Position numbers and translations under genes: made by a program
The notes under the pieces: generated by a model
What the model was told of the DNA's origin: nothing
The model's input: the letters and a program-made list of their open reading frames with translations, nothing else
The model's database searches: none
Shown here: positions 19,509-28,420 of the stretch, piece by piece
Position numbering within the stretch: position 1 is the first letter of the stretch
Layout: every line of letters starts with the position of its first letter
From: Bradyrhizobium sp. Ash2021
GTDB taxonomy: Bacteria > Pseudomonadota > Alphaproteobacteria > Rhizobiales > Xanthobacteraceae
Direction: 5' to 3'
NCBI RefSeq assembly: GCF_031202265.1
Contig: NZ_CP100604.1
Span: forward strand, 9,220,501-9,284,500
Length of the DNA stretch: 64,000 bases

Positions 19509-19745
19509 ATGCGACAAGAACGAACGCCGATGAAAGGCAATGGGGAGCCGGCTGGCTACACCTTCTTCTTTCAGATCGCGAACGAAGGTGGACGGCGGGC
19601 GTGCTGCGTCAGGGTAGACGCCTCGGACATACACGAGGCGTCGGCGCTTTTTCGGCAGAAATGGCCTGTCATCGAATCGATGGCCCGCGACGGCATCAAC
19701 AGCGGGGACAGCGCCGACGGGGTCATCACGCTTGTTATGCCTTGA
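19509..19745 (+). CDS. Small hypothetical protein
   Basis: 78 residues beginning MRQERTPMKGNG, with GAGGGGATACTGG upstream of ATG 19509 giving a fair ribosome binding site. The sequence FFFQIANEGGRRACCVRVDAS, followed by an acidic helix DIHEASALFRQKWPVIESMA, has ordinary protein composition. No family is recognised. It stands alone between two non-coding gaps, so expression is uncertain. Confidence 0.5.
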   Translation: MRQERTPMKGNGEPAGYTFFFQIANEGGRRACCVRVDASDIHEASALFRQKWPVIESMARDGINSGDSADGVITLVMP

Positions 19746-19951
19746 TTGGCGCTTCCCGGCCGTCGAACAGCCCGTTACGAGCCTCGTTCTTCGCCCCTAG
19801 CAACTTCGCCTCCGCGACGTGCGGCGAAACTAACTTCGCTGTCAGAAACTGTCGCCTTTGTAAGTTGTAATCATTGGATCGGTTGGGTCTCCTGATCGTT
19901 CTTCCTGCGGCGGTATTCGTCGCTGCAATTGAACCACGGAGGAGGATCCCG

Positions 19952-20458
19952 ATGAACAACAAGTTCTTTAGAAGCCTCATCGCAGGCGCGCTTGCTACGT
20001 CGCTAGCGCTTGCGTCACCGGCGCTCGCCCGCGGTGGCGGCGGTGGTGGTGGCGGGCACGGCGGCGGTGGTGGCGGTGGCGGACACGGCGGCGGCTTTGG
20101 CGGCGGCATGGGCGGCGGTCATGGCGGCGGCTTTGGCGGCGGCATGCATGGCGGCGGCTTTGGCGGCGGTGGCCCGCACTTCGGCGGTGGAGGCGCGCAT
20201 TTCGCCGCTATCGGCGGACCGCATTTCGTCGGCGGACGTTTCGGAGGCGCGCGGTTCGCCCATGCCGGAATCTCGCCCCGGTTCGCGTTCCATAACGGCC
20301 GATTCTTCCATAACGGCCGGTTCTTCCATCATCGCCACCATCGCTTCGCATTCTTTGACGGGTCCTATGTCTACGCCGGCTACGACGATTGCTGGCGCCG
20401 GGTGTGGACGTCCTATGGATTGCAGTGGGTCAACGTCTGCTACGGCAACTATTACTGA
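19952..20458 (+). CDS. Secreted glycine- and histidine-rich protein
   Basis: 168 residues. An N-terminal signal peptide (NNKFFRSLIAGALATSLALA, cleavage expected after SPALA) leads into a run of nearly pure Gly with regular His (GGGHGGG and GGGFGGG units, about residues 29-80). Next comes an aromatic/His stretch with the duplicated unit FHNGRFFHNGRFFHH, and a C-terminal part with two Cys (YDDCWRRVW, WVNVCYGNYY). ATG 19952 has GGAGGAGG upstream. The His clusters could bind metal ions and the glycine run may be surface-exposed, but no function can be assigned. Followed by a gap before a two-component pair. Confidence 0.8.
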   Translation: MNNKFFRSLIAGALATSLALASPALARGGGGGGGGHGGGGGGGGHGGGFGGGMGGGHGGGFGGGMHGGGFGGGGPHFGGGGAHFAAIGGPHFVGGRFGGARFAHAGISPRFAFHNGRFFHNGRFFHHRHHRFAFFDGSYVYAGYDDCWRRVWTSYGLQWVNVCYGNYY

Positions 20459-20780
20459 CGCGGCCGAAGCGCGGCGCGATCGAACGGACGCCGCTGTCAT
20501 CTCGATCCGGCGCATGGCTGGAACGCCGCCCGACGCGTTGGCCTGTATCGCGTACCATCGCGTCGGCTCGGTTCACGGGCAAGCTGCGGTCGTGAGCAGC
20601 GAAGCCGAATCTGGATCGGCCGGCTGCGGCCATCACGCTTATGTGCGACCCGTCAGACGACCTTCCACTCGGTTTCTGACGTATATCTAGGCCAAGCGAG
20701 GCGACTTGGACGCTTGAGACTTGGGCGCTCGTTTGGGCGCTTGATTGGGCGCTCGACCGGTCGTTCGGAGAACAAGGACC
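20459..20780. other. Non-coding interval before the OmpR-type regulator
   Basis: About 320 bp without a supported gene. Near its right end, 20713-20758, is a string of short near-repeats of (T)GGGCGCT(C/T)G (GAGACTTGGGCGCTCG, TTTGGGCGCTTG, ATTGGGCGCTCG), which could be a regulator-binding array or simple slippage. The promoter of the following two-component operon should lie here. Confidence 0.5.
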
Positions 20781-21473
20781 ATGACGGGAGGTCACCGCCG
20801 TATTCTGGTCGTTGAAGACGACCCGGAAACCGCCGGGCAGCTGGTGGATTCGCTCACCAGCAGCGGCTACCAGGTGGATCTGGCCGCCACCGGCAACGAG
20901 GCGCTGAACCGCGGCGCGACCTCCGACTATGCCGTGATCACGATCGATCGCATGCTTCCGGATATCGACGGCATTGCGGTGATGCGTCAATTGCGCGACG
21001 ACGGCGTTGCCGCACCCGTGCTGATCATCAGCGCGCTCGGAGAGGTCGACGACCGGGTGCGCGGTCTGCGTTCCGGCGGCGACGACTACCTGGTCAAGCC
21101 GTTTTCCTTCGTCGAATTGCTGGCGCGCGTCGAGGCGCTGGGGCGGCGCAGCGATACCATCGTCAAGGAGACCATTTTGCGGGTCGGCGATCTCGCCGTC
21201 GACCTGATGTCGCGGACCGCCAGCCGGCACGGCAAGGACATCCTGCTGCTGCCCAGGGAATTCCAGCTTCTGGAATATCTGGTGCGCAACGAGGGTCGCG
21301 TCGTATCCCGGGCGATGCTGCTGCAGCACGTCTGGGACCTTCATTTCGATCCCTCGACCAATATCATCGATGTCTATGTCGGACGCGTGCGCCGCAAGGT
21401 CGACGGCCAGCAGGCCTATCCGCTGATCCATACGGTGCGCGGCATGGGATACTGCCTCCGTGCTCCTGACTAA
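20781..21473 (+). CDS. OmpR/PhoB-family response regulator
   Basis: 230 residues. Receiver domain with acidic pocket VVEDD and phospho-acceptor Asp56 in TIDRMLPDIDG, and the conserved Lys in YLVKPFSF. The C-terminal winged helix (LPREFQLLEYLVRNEG, then VDVYVGRVRRKVD-type IIDVYVGRVRRKVDG, then RGMGYCL) binds DNA. ATG 20781 with AAGGACC upstream was chosen over an upstream in-frame GTG. The 3-prime end overlaps the kinase gene by 14 bp, so the two are co-transcribed and translationally coupled. The stimulus and targets are unknown. Confidence 0.93.
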   Translation: MTGGHRRILVVEDDPETAGQLVDSLTSSGYQVDLAATGNEALNRGATSDYAVITIDRMLPDIDGIAVMRQLRDDGVAAPVLIISALGEVDDRVRGLRSGGDDYLVKPFSFVELLARVEALGRRSDTIVKETILRVGDLAVDLMSRTASRHGKDILLLPREFQLLEYLVRNEGRVVSRAMLLQHVWDLHFDPSTNIIDVYVGRVRRKVDGQQAYPLIHTVRGMGYCLRAPD

Positions 21474-22839
21474 GACGCTCACGTCATCGACGTTCCGGCT
21501 GGCGCTGATCGCGATCGGGACATTTGGCCTGATCGCGTCGGCGATTTTCAGCTACGTCTATCTATCCACCTCCTCCTACGTGCGCGGCCGCTCGGATCGC
21601 GCCATCATGACCGATTATGTCAGCCTGCAAGGCGCTTACGCGCAATCGGGGCGCGAAGGCCTGGCCGCCCTGATCGAGCAGCGCATCGCCGACCGGGGCT
21701 TTGCCGGCAATGTCTATCTGCTCGTCGATCGCGCATTGGTCCCGCTGGCCGGGAACCTGAAGGCATGGCCGGCGACGGTCGCGGCGGCCAGGGGATGGGC
21801 CGAGTTTCGCGCGCCGGAGCCGTTGCGTGGCACGGCCGACCGGCCGCTGCTGCGGGCCATGCTCGAAACCTTCGCCAACGGCGATCGTCTGCTGGTGGGA
21901 CGCGATATCGGTGACCTCGACAGCTTTACCGATCAGATGAAGCTCGCGGTGATCTCGGGCATCGCATTGATCTTCGTGCTGGCGGCAGTCGCCAGCATTC
22001 TGGTGACGCGGCGGACCGTCGGGCGCATCGAATCGATCAACGCGACCAGCCGGGCCATCATGCAGAGCGGGCTCGACAAGCGCATCCCGCTCCGCGGCAC
22101 CAATGACGAATGGGATCGCGTTGCGGAGAATCTCAATCAGATGCTGGACCGCATCGAAACCCTGGTGGGCGAGGTCAAGCAGGTCAGCGACAACGTCGCG
22201 CACGATCTGCGGACCCCGCTGACGCGGATGCGCGGGCGGCTGGAGAAGGCCTATCACGGTCAGCGCGATGGCGCCGGCGATCAATCGCTGATCGGCGACA
22301 CCATCGCCGACCTCGACGCGGTGTTGCGGATATTCTCCTCGCTGACACGGATTGCGCAGATCGAGACCCGGGAGCGCAAGGGCGCGTTCCGCACCGTGAA
22401 CCTGGTCGAAATCGCCGGTGAGGTCGTCGAGCTGTACGATGCCGCGGCCGAACCGGACGGCACCCGTCTCACCATTGTCGGCGATCCCAAGGTGCTGGTG
22501 ACGGGCGATCGCGATCTGATCTTCGACGCGATCGCCAATCTCGTCGACAATGCGATCAAGCACGGCCGCGCCGGAGGGCATGTCGTGGTGGCGAACGAGA
22601 CCATCGACGGCAGGCCGGTGGTCTCGATCGCCGATGACGGGCCGGGAATTCCCGCCGACCAGCATGAGCATGTCTTCAAGCGCTTCTACCGGCTCGAGCA
22701 GAGCCGCTACACGCCGGGAAACGGTCTCGGGCTGAGCCTTGTGGCCGCCGTCGCCCGCCTGCACGGTGCACGGATCGAGATGCGCGACAATTCGCCGGGG
22801 CTCAAGCTCATGCTGTGGTTTTCGGCGCCGGCCGGTTAG
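21460..22839 (+). CDS. Membrane sensor histidine kinase (HAMP, HisKA, HATPase)
   Basis: 459 residues starting at GTG 21460 inside the preceding regulator gene. Topology: membrane segment at about residues 12-34, a periplasmic sensor of roughly 130 residues, second segment at about 165-188, HAMP linker, HisKA with phospho-acceptor His248 in NVAHDLRTPLTRMRG, and an ATPase domain with LVDNAIKHG, DDGPGIP and GNGLGLSLV. It should phosphorylate the OmpR-type partner. The ligand cannot be read from the sensor region, which resembles no known fold to me. Confidence 0.93.
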   Translation: MLLTKTLTSSTFRLALIAIGTFGLIASAIFSYVYLSTSSYVRGRSDRAIMTDYVSLQGAYAQSGREGLAALIEQRIADRGFAGNVYLLVDRALVPLAGNLKAWPATVAAARGWAEFRAPEPLRGTADRPLLRAMLETFANGDRLLVGRDIGDLDSFTDQMKLAVISGIALIFVLAAVASILVTRRTVGRIESINATSRAIMQSGLDKRIPLRGTNDEWDRVAENLNQMLDRIETLVGEVKQVSDNVAHDLRTPLTRMRGRLEKAYHGQRDGAGDQSLIGDTIADLDAVLRIFSSLTRIAQIETRERKGAFRTVNLVEIAGEVVELYDAAAEPDGTRLTIVGDPKVLVTGDRDLIFDAIANLVDNAIKHGRAGGHVVVANETIDGRPVVSIADDGPGIPADQHEHVFKRFYRLEQSRYTPGNGLGLSLVAAVARLHGARIEMRDNSPGLKLMLWFSAPAG

Positions 22840-22849
22840 CGTCGAGAAA

Positions 22850-23461
22850 TCATTCCGTGAGGTCATTTCCATTGATCGTCCCGCGCGACGCGAATTGGGG
22901 CGATCGCTGGCGTATCTCGCGTGGTCCCGGCCGCACCGACGGGTCGCGCCCGAGCTTGGGCTTCAATCCCACAAGGTCAACGAAGAGGTCGGCCTGCCGC
23001 CGCAATTCGTCGGCCACCATCGGCGGCTGGCTGGCATTGGTAGAGACGACGGTAACGTGGACGCCGCGGCGCTGCATCGCTTCGAGCAGCGGGCGGAAGT
23101 CCCCATCGCCGGAGAACAGAAACATCTGGTCGATATGACCGGCGAGCGCCATCGCATTGACGGCGAGCTCGATATTCATGCTGCCCTTCGCCTTGCGGCG
23201 GCCGCCGGCGTCGATGAACTCCTTGGTGGGCTTGGTAACGACGGTATAGCCGTTATAGTCGAGCCAATCGATGAGGGGACGGACCGATGAATATTCCTGA
23301 TCCTCGATAATGGTTGTGAAATAGAACGCCCGCAGCAGCACGCCACGGCTCTGGAATTCCTTGAGCAGACGCTTGTAATCGACCTCGAAACCGAGCGCTC
23401 TGCAGGTCGCGTGGAGATTGGCGCCATCGATAAAGAGCGCGATCTTGTCGAGCGGTGACAT
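22850..23461 (-). CDS. NYN-domain (LabA/DUF88) protein
   Basis: 203-residue protein with a PIN-like NYN fold. The acidic metal-binding residues are visible in ALFIDGANLHAT, KGSMNIELAVNAMA and FSGDGDFRPLLEAM, the pattern of LabA/DUF88 proteins thought to be RNases or RNA-binding. The last 35 residues are basic and likely disordered. The ATG at 23461 is followed directly by the conserved core. It converges with the kinase gene with a 10-bp gap. The RNA target is unknown. Confidence 0.88.
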   Translation of the reverse strand: MSPLDKIALFIDGANLHATCRALGFEVDYKRLLKEFQSRGVLLRAFYFTTIIEDQEYSSVRPLIDWLDYNGYTVVTKPTKEFIDAGGRRKAKGSMNIELAVNAMALAGHIDQMFLFSGDGDFRPLLEAMQRRGVHVTVVSTNASQPPMVADELRRQADLFVDLVGLKPKLGRDPSVRPGPREIRQRSPQFASRGTINGNDLTE

Positions 23462-24380
23462 CAGGCACTGATCTCCTAATTCGAGACGCGCAGGTCAGCA
23501 GGGTGATCTCTGCCTGCGGGTCGGAAGATGCCGAAGCTGGCCGATGTGACGAGGCAGCTAGCGCGACCCGGAGGGACAAAGCGTCGATGCGAACGATGCG
23601 CCTGAGGCGCTGTTGCAGCGGCCCACCCGGTCGCGGCAGATGGTTCGGGCGCACCACGTCAATCTAGCTGGTGTTTTCGGGATCCGTCCAGTTGCGGCCG
23701 CCGAGAACGGCCGTACTCGCCTCCACGAGGGCAAAATAGTTTCCAAAGAAAACCAGAAAGCCGAGATCGATCAGTTCAAGGGCAGCCTGCCATGAACGCT
23801 CGTCCGGCACGGATCCATAGCCTCCACGAATAACGAATGGTCGGAAGCCGCCGCCGCGCGGCCGGCGCCTTGCTTCCGGTCCGATGCCATTCGAGCAATG
23901 GATCAATCGCAGGCTTGGCTTTGACATATCAATCCCCGGATTTGTGGCGGGACAAGACGGCGGTCGTTAAGCAAGCAGGATTAACAAAGCGGCTATTCCG
24001 GACAACGGCGGCGACATGCAACGTCCAATGCGAGCAGGTCGCTCAGGTGCGGCTCGGCTATCCAGCGAGCGTAATCGCGCAGATGCGCCGGACCATTGAA
24101 CGGAGGTTGATCCGTAGGTTACATTTGGTTGAGAGGAACATACCTAGGTTTAGGATCGGCGGCCTGAGCCTGGCGAGGGACAGGCGCACGAACGGCCCCG
24201 ACGGCAAATGGCTTGAGACGCTGCGCATATCGCGGCGCACCATAACGTCCTGGTATTCACGCAACTACTTGACAGGCCGAAGCTTGAAAAGCTGCTAGGA
24301 TGCTGTCCGTTGGGAGGGCCACGTCGTTGCCGCTGATGGTCGTGATCACCTGACGACGCAGCGCCGGCCCGGATGGCCAA
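23462..24380. other. Gene-poor interval of about 920 bp
   Basis: Only one short minus-strand frame (23664-23927) looks possible. The rest gives only fragmented frames without ribosome binding sites. At 24141-24151 is TACCTAGGTTT, which reappears as its inverse AAACCTAAGTA (one mismatch) at 26865-26875 upstream of the free receiver gene; this may be a regulator site. Promoters for the NYN gene and PAS kinase should lie at the two ends. Confidence 0.45.
23664..23927 (-). CDS. Hypothetical protein, doubtful
   Basis: 87 residues, MSKPSLRLIHCSNG at the start, with a hydrophobic helix LIDLGFLVFFGNYFALVEAST in the second half. GGGGATTGAT precedes ATG 23927. The first half is rich in Arg, Pro and Gly. 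No family is recognised and codon choice gives only weak support, so this may not be expressed. Confidence 0.35.
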   Translation of the reverse strand: MSKPSLRLIHCSNGIGPEARRRPRGGGFRPFVIRGGYGSVPDERSWQAALELIDLGFLVFFGNYFALVEASTAVLGGRNWTDPENTS

Positions 24381-26150
24381 ATGCTTAGTGCTGCCATGCG
24401 TAACCAGAAACTGAAATTCTCGCGCTCTGCCGAGCAATCGCTGCTCGGCGGCATGGCGCTGGCGTGGCTGGCGGCAGCCTGCATCTGGCTCGTGCTCGGC
24501 CCCGCACCCGATATCGCTGACCATTTGATTGCCGTCGCGCTGCTGATCGCCTTGTTTCTCGCCGCAATGATCATGGTGCACCTGGTGGGGAGTACCCGCA
24601 GGCAAATGGAAGCCGAACTCGACAGCCGCACAAGGGCCGAACAGCGTGCGACAGAAGCGCTGCGCGAGAGCGAGGCGCAGTGGAAGGAGGTCTTCGAGCA
24701 CAACCCGGTCATGTACTTCATGGTCGATGCGGACGGCACTGTCTTGTCCGTGAATACTTTTGGTGCCGCGCAGCTCGGCTATCCGGTCAGCGCATTGCTC
24801 GGGCAATCCGTGCTGAAAGTCTTCTTTGAGGAAGACCGGGACCGGGTCCGGAATAATGTTGCCGTCTGCCTGGACAATATCGGCCAAACCCACAGTTGGG
24901 AGATCCGAAAGGTCCGCAACGACGGTTCGGCGCTATGGGTTCGTGAAAACGCCAAAGCCGTGCGACGGCAGAATAACCGGTTGATCGTCCTGATCGCATG
25001 CGAGGACATCACCGAGCGCAAGGAGGCAGAAAACGCCCTGCGGCAGAGTGGGAACTATTTGGCCGAAGCGCAGCGATTGAGCCACACCGGCAGCTTCGGC
25101 TGGCGTGTCGCCACCGGCGAAAGCATCTGGTCGGACGAAACTTTCCGAATATTTGGCTACGACAGGGCACCTTTCGTCACGCTCGACATGGTCGTTCAAC
25201 GCATTCATCCCGACGATCGAGCGGGCGCGCAACAGACCATCGACCGGGCGTCCAGCGACGGGAGGGATTTCGATCACGAATATCGATTGCTGCTGCCCGA
25301 CGACTCGACCAAATGTGTCCATGCGACGGCGCATGCTGTGACCGATGCATCGGGCGGCGTCGAATTTGTCGGAGCGGTGACAGATGTCACGGAACACAAG
25401 CGAGCCGCAGAGAAACTGCATGAAGCGCAGGCCGAACTCGCGCACGTCGCGCGCGTGACGGCTCTCGGGGAACTGGCTGCATCGATCGCCCATGAGGTAA
25501 ACCAGCCGCTCGCTGCCGTCGTCGCCAACGCCGCGGCCGCCCTGCGTTGGCTCGACCGCGACACTCCCGACCTGAAGGAAGCGCACATCGCTCTGGAGTC
25601 GATTGTCAATGACGGTAATCGGGCTAGCGAAGTGATCCAGCGCGTCCGTGCTCTGGTAACCAAGACCGCCTACCAGAAAGTGCCGCTGGACATCAATGAA
25701 GTCGTCAACGAGGTGATCACCTTGCTGCATCGCGAACTGTTCGGCCAGCGGACGTCGCTGCGTATGGAACTGGCCCCCGGCCTCGGCCTGGTCCTCGGCG
25801 ATCGGATCGAGCTGCAGCAGGTAATCCTCAATCTCGTTGTCAACGGCATTGAAGCGATGCAACCCGTCACCGACCGACCGCGCGAGCTGGTGATCCGGAC
25901 GCATCAGGATGAAGGTCGTCAAATTCTGGTCACGGTAAGCGACTGCGGTGTCGGATTGGCCGCCGAGCACGCCGACCGGCTGTTCGACCCCTTCTTCACC
26001 ACCAAATCCGGCGGCATGGGCATGGGCCTGTCGATCTGCCGATCGATCGTCGAGTCTCATGGCGGGCGGCTGTCGGCCTCCGGCAATACGGGACCCGGTG
26101 CGACGTTTCAGTTCAGCTTGCCGATGCAGCAGGAGGACAATACACCGTGA
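24381..26150 (+). CDS. PAS-domain sensor histidine kinase
   Basis: 589 residues. Two membrane segments near the N-terminus (about 22-42 and 48-70) with almost no periplasmic loop, a short coiled linker, PAS domain 1 (about 100-210; [15 protein letters not shown]), PAS domain 2 with PAC (about 220-340), then HisKA with His371 in [17 protein letters not shown] and an HATPase domain ([29 protein letters not shown]). The HEVNQPL H-box is the FixL/DctB-like class that pairs with FixJ-type regulators. No haem-binding His is evident in the PAS domains. The end overlaps the next gene in GTGA. The sensed signal is unknown; the start codon lacks a strong ribosome binding site. Confidence 0.93.
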   Translation: MLSAAMRNQKLKFSRSAEQSLLGGMALAWLAAACIWLVLGPAPDIADHLIAVALLIALFLAAMIMVHLVGSTRRQMEAELDSRTRAEQRATEALRESEAQWKEVFEHNPVMYFMVDADGTVLSVNTFGAAQLGYPVSALLGQSVLKVFFEEDRDRVRNNVAVCLDNIGQTHSWEIRKVRNDGSALWVRENAKAVRRQNNRLIVLIACEDITERKEAENALRQSGNYLAEAQRLSHTGSFGWRVATGESIWSDETFRIFGYDRAPFVTLDMVVQRIHPDDRAGAQQTIDRASSDGRDFDHEYRLLLPDDSTKCVHATAHAVTDASGGVEFVGAVTDVTEHKRAAEKLHEAQAELAHVARVTALGELAASIAHEVNQPLAAVVANAAAALRWLDRDTPDLKEAHIALESIVNDGNRASEVIQRVRALVTKTAYQKVPLDINEVVNEVITLLHRELFGQRTSLRMELAPGLGLVLGDRIELQQVILNLVVNGIEAMQPVTDRPRELVIRTHQDEGRQILVTVSDCGVGLAAEHADRLFDPFFTTKSGGMGMGLSICRSIVESHGGRLSASGNTGPGATFQFSLPMQQEDNTP

Positions 26151-26812
26151 TCGGCCGTTCGACATCGCCTCGCAACGTTGCAAGCGCGGAGGAGCCGATC
26201 GTCTACGTTGTCGACGATGACGCGTCGGTGCGTGAGGCACTCAGCAGTCTGTTCCGGTCAGTGGGCTTGCGCGTCGAAGTGTTCGGGTCGGCTTCCGAAT
26301 TCCTGCAGAGCAAGCTTCCGGATGTTGCCAGTTGCCTGATCCTTGACATCAGGCTGCCTCGACTGAGTGGTCTCGACTTTCAGGTCGACCTTGCCAGGGC
26401 GGGCATCCACATTCCAATCATCTTCATGACGGGTCACGGCGATATCCCGATGACGGTCAGGGCGATGAAAGCCGGCGCTGTCGACTTTCTGACCAAGCCA
26501 TTCCGCGATCAGGACATGCTGGATGCCGTGGCGGCGGCGATCGAACGCGACCGAAATAGCCGCGATGAAGCCAAGATCCTCTCGGACCTGCATGCGCACT
26601 TCGAGACCCTGACCGCCCGGGAGCGGGAGGTGATGGCTCTGGTCACCGCTGGACTCATGAACAAGCAGGTCGCGGCCGAAATCGGAATTGCCGAGATCAC
26701 CGTGAAGATACATCGCGGGCAAATCATGCGAAAAATGGCCGCGAAATCGCTGGCCGATCTGGTGAAGATGGCCCAGAGGCTCGGATTGCAGCGCGCGGCG
26801 CCGCCGCAGTGA
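26147..26812 (+). CDS. FixJ/NarL-family response regulator
   Basis: 221 residues starting at GTG 26147, overlapping the kinase stop. The receiver has [10 protein letters not shown], Asp67 in [12 protein letters not shown] and LTKPFRDQ. The output domain is a LuxR-type helix-turn-helix, [20 protein letters not shown], then [20 protein letters not shown]. This combination is that of FixJ and related regulators, and the overlap makes it the cognate partner of the PAS kinase. It likely controls genes with motifs similar to TACYTAGGTTT around this locus, which is inference. Confidence 0.94.
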   Translation: MIGRSTSPRNVASAEEPIVYVVDDDASVREALSSLFRSVGLRVEVFGSASEFLQSKLPDVASCLILDIRLPRLSGLDFQVDLARAGIHIPIIFMTGHGDIPMTVRAMKAGAVDFLTKPFRDQDMLDAVAAAIERDRNSRDEAKILSDLHAHFETLTAREREVMALVTAGLMNKQVAAEIGIAEITVKIHRGQIMRKMAAKSLADLVKMAQRLGLQRAAPPQ

Positions 26813-26864
26813 CCTGCGCATAAAGTGACCTGATGCATCATCAAGCCATCCGCTTGCGCCCTAC

Positions 26865-26875
26865 AAACCTAAGTA
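26865..26875. promoter_or_regulatory. Candidate regulator site AAACCTAAGTA
   Basis: Upstream of the single-domain receiver gene. Its reverse complement TACTTAGGTTT differs by one base from TACCTAGGTTT at 24141-24151, upstream of the PAS kinase gene. Both lie within roughly 90-240 bp of a start codon. A shared binding site for the FixJ-like regulator is a hypothesis. Confidence 0.35.
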
Positions 26876-26963
26876 TGATTTTCCGTTCTTTATTTGCCGA
26901 GCACTCTGCCGCAAAGCGGCTTACACCAAGAGGTATTCTGCTCGCCCTCCAGGAAGGACCGCT

Positions 26964-27353
26964 TTGTCCAACCCAGCCGTAATTTCGATCATCGACGACG
27001 ACGGCTCCGTTCGCGCCGCGACCTACAACTTCGTGAGGTCGCTTGGATACATCGTCCATGCATTCGCATCGGCCGAGGAGTTCCTGCGCTCGCCTGACCT
27101 GAATGCCACCTCGTGCGTGATAGCAGATGTTCACATGCCAATAATGAACGGTCTCGAACTACAAGCCCACCTGCTTGCCGGCGGATACCGGGTGCCGTTC
27201 ATTTTCATCACGGCTTTCTCTACCGAGAACGTTCGCGCGCGGGCCCTGACAGCAGGAGCGACCTGTTTCCTGGCCAAGCCGTTCGCCGGAGAAGCTTTGA
27301 TCAGCTGCCTCGACCTCGCTCTGCGTAATCACGGCGATGGAAGGAGCAATTGA
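26964..27353 (+). CDS. Stand-alone receiver-domain protein
   Basis: 129 residues consisting of one CheY-like receiver and nothing else: IIDDDGSVRAA, Asp55 in VIADVHMPIMNG, Thr in FIFITAFS and FLAKPF. TTG at 26964 is the start, supported by AGGAAGG 5-7 bp upstream. The residues between resemble FixJ receivers, so it may compete with the full regulator for phosphate or act as a phosphate sink for the PAS kinase. It lies 150 bp after the FixJ-like gene, with its own upstream region. Confidence 0.85.
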   Translation: MSNPAVISIIDDDGSVRAATYNFVRSLGYIVHAFASAEEFLRSPDLNATSCVIADVHMPIMNGLELQAHLLAGGYRVPFIFITAFSTENVRARALTAGATCFLAKPFAGEALISCLDLALRNHGDGRSN

Positions 27354-27615
27354 CGCAATTTGGCCAGGGCGGCACCGACCGGATCGGTCCGGGCGACGGC
27401 GGACAAAACGGGAACAGCATACCATCGACGTACCACCGACGCCATCGGGCGGGGGCCCGATATACGTAGGGATGAGCGGACCAACCATCTAGACAAGTTG
27501 AATATCGGGGGGGCGGGAATGAGACTAGGGGTATCGTCGCCTTTCGATAATTCGACGGCGAGATAATGCATCACACTACGATCAGTGAATGGCAATTCCT
27601 CAAAAGGAGGCCGCC

Positions 27616-27780
27616 ATGCGTGCATGCCCACGCTGTTCCGAATGCGACAGTGAAGACGCCAAGATAGTCTCTTTGCGAAGTCCTGCGGGTGAACATTACT
27701 GCGGACGCGCTTGTCTTCGCGAAGGCCAGAAGAACTTCATTCGGTTGATGCAGCAGACGATTGCGGAGGCCGTGTCGTGA
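27616..27780 (+). CDS. Small cysteine-rich protein (54 aa), possible zinc ribbon
   Basis: MRACPRCSECDSEDAK start, then YCGRACLREGQKNF and an amphipathic C-terminal helix. Five to six Cys occur, arranged as CPRCSEC and CGRAC, which could hold one zinc ion. AAAGGAGG lies seven bases before ATG 27616, a strong ribosome binding site; the longer frame to 27589 would ignore it. The stop overlaps the start of the next small gene in GTGA, so both are translated together. No family is recognised. Confidence 0.65.
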   Translation: MRACPRCSECDSEDAKIVSLRSPAGEHYCGRACLREGQKNFIRLMQQTIAEAVS

Positions 27781-27962
27781 CCAATCGCTGTGGCAATCCG
27801 GACTGCGATCGTCCCTTCGGGTTAGTCCGGTTCAGCTGGCACTTCGCGCAATTTTGCTCGGCCAGGTGCCGCGAGAACTACAAACGTCAGCGCGAACGCA
27901 ACAAAGCCTATTGGCGATGGCTCTACAAATGTCCTGAGGCGTCTGTCGCAGACCAAAAATAG
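27777..27962 (+). CDS. Small cysteine-rich basic protein (61 aa), possible zinc finger
   Basis: Starts at GTG 27777, coupled to the preceding gene. The chain has RCGNPDCDRPFG, then FCSARCRENYKRQRERN, so four Cys in two pairs (C-x4-C and C-x3-C) about 25 residues apart, followed by a strongly basic aromatic helix (KRQRERNKAYWRWLYK). This layout suggests a zinc-stabilised nucleic-acid or protein binder. Similar CSxRC elements occur in many small zinc-finger proteins (general knowledge), but I assign no function. Confidence 0.6.
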   Translation: MTNRCGNPDCDRPFGLVRFSWHFAQFCSARCRENYKRQRERNKAYWRWLYKCPEASVADQK

Positions 27963-28171
27963 TCCGGCGACGCGGCAGCTCCCAGACCGGATACTTGTCG
28001 CTCGTGAGGCATTCTTGACGATACCGGAGTTGGAAGTGTCATTGGCGCGTAAGGAACCGGGCGCGTCAAGGAATCGCGGCGCACCCGCAATCGCGTCCCG
28101 GACGTTGCGGAAATCGAGCCCGTTGAACCGTTGCATTGGTGTCGATGGAGCGCGTGGGACATCAAGGAGCT

Positions 28172-28291
28172 ATGATGACGACAGCACAAGCGATGATAGT
28201 CGGAGCGGTACTCGCGTGGGCGCCTTCGCTTCTTGTGTTCGCCTGGATCATGCGGGACATTCGAAACACCCGTGGCGAAGATCTCGATTAG
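28172..28291 (+). CDS. 39-residue single-span membrane micropeptide
   Basis: Open frame from ATG 28172 to TAG 28289-28291. It is preceded by AAGGAGCT at ideal spacing. The product starts MMTTAQAMIVGAVLAWAP; residues about 8-28 are hydrophobic (one membrane helix, ending LLVFAWIM), followed by a short charged tail RDIRNTRGEDLD. Small regulatory membrane peptides have this form. It lies 209 bp after the cysteine-rich pair and is followed by a strong hairpin. Translation is likely from the ribosome binding site but unproven. Confidence 0.55.
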   Translation: MMTTAQAMIVGAVLAWAPSLLVFAWIMRDIRNTRGEDLD

Positions 28292-28360
28292 CTCCAGGAA
28301 AACAAGCCGGTTACGATTGTCTGACGAGGGCTATCCCCGCCGAGGTGATTGCAGTGTAAT

Positions 28361-28389
28361 GGCCAACACGCCAGTTGGCCGTGTTGGCC
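28361..28389. terminator. Hairpin GGCCAACACG / CGTGTTGGCC
   Basis: Perfect 10-bp stem with a 9-base loop between the micropeptide gene and the convergent SnoaL-like gene. There is no T-run, so termination would be factor-assisted or bidirectional; the role is inferred from position. Confidence 0.45.
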
Positions 28390-28420
28390 ACGCGCTCACT
28401 CGAAGACGTTACGAGCGCTT

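Noticed and set aside
24058..24298. Short frames on both strands upstream of the PAS kinase
   Set aside because: No ribosome binding sites, biased composition and mutual overlap; better read as promoter region.
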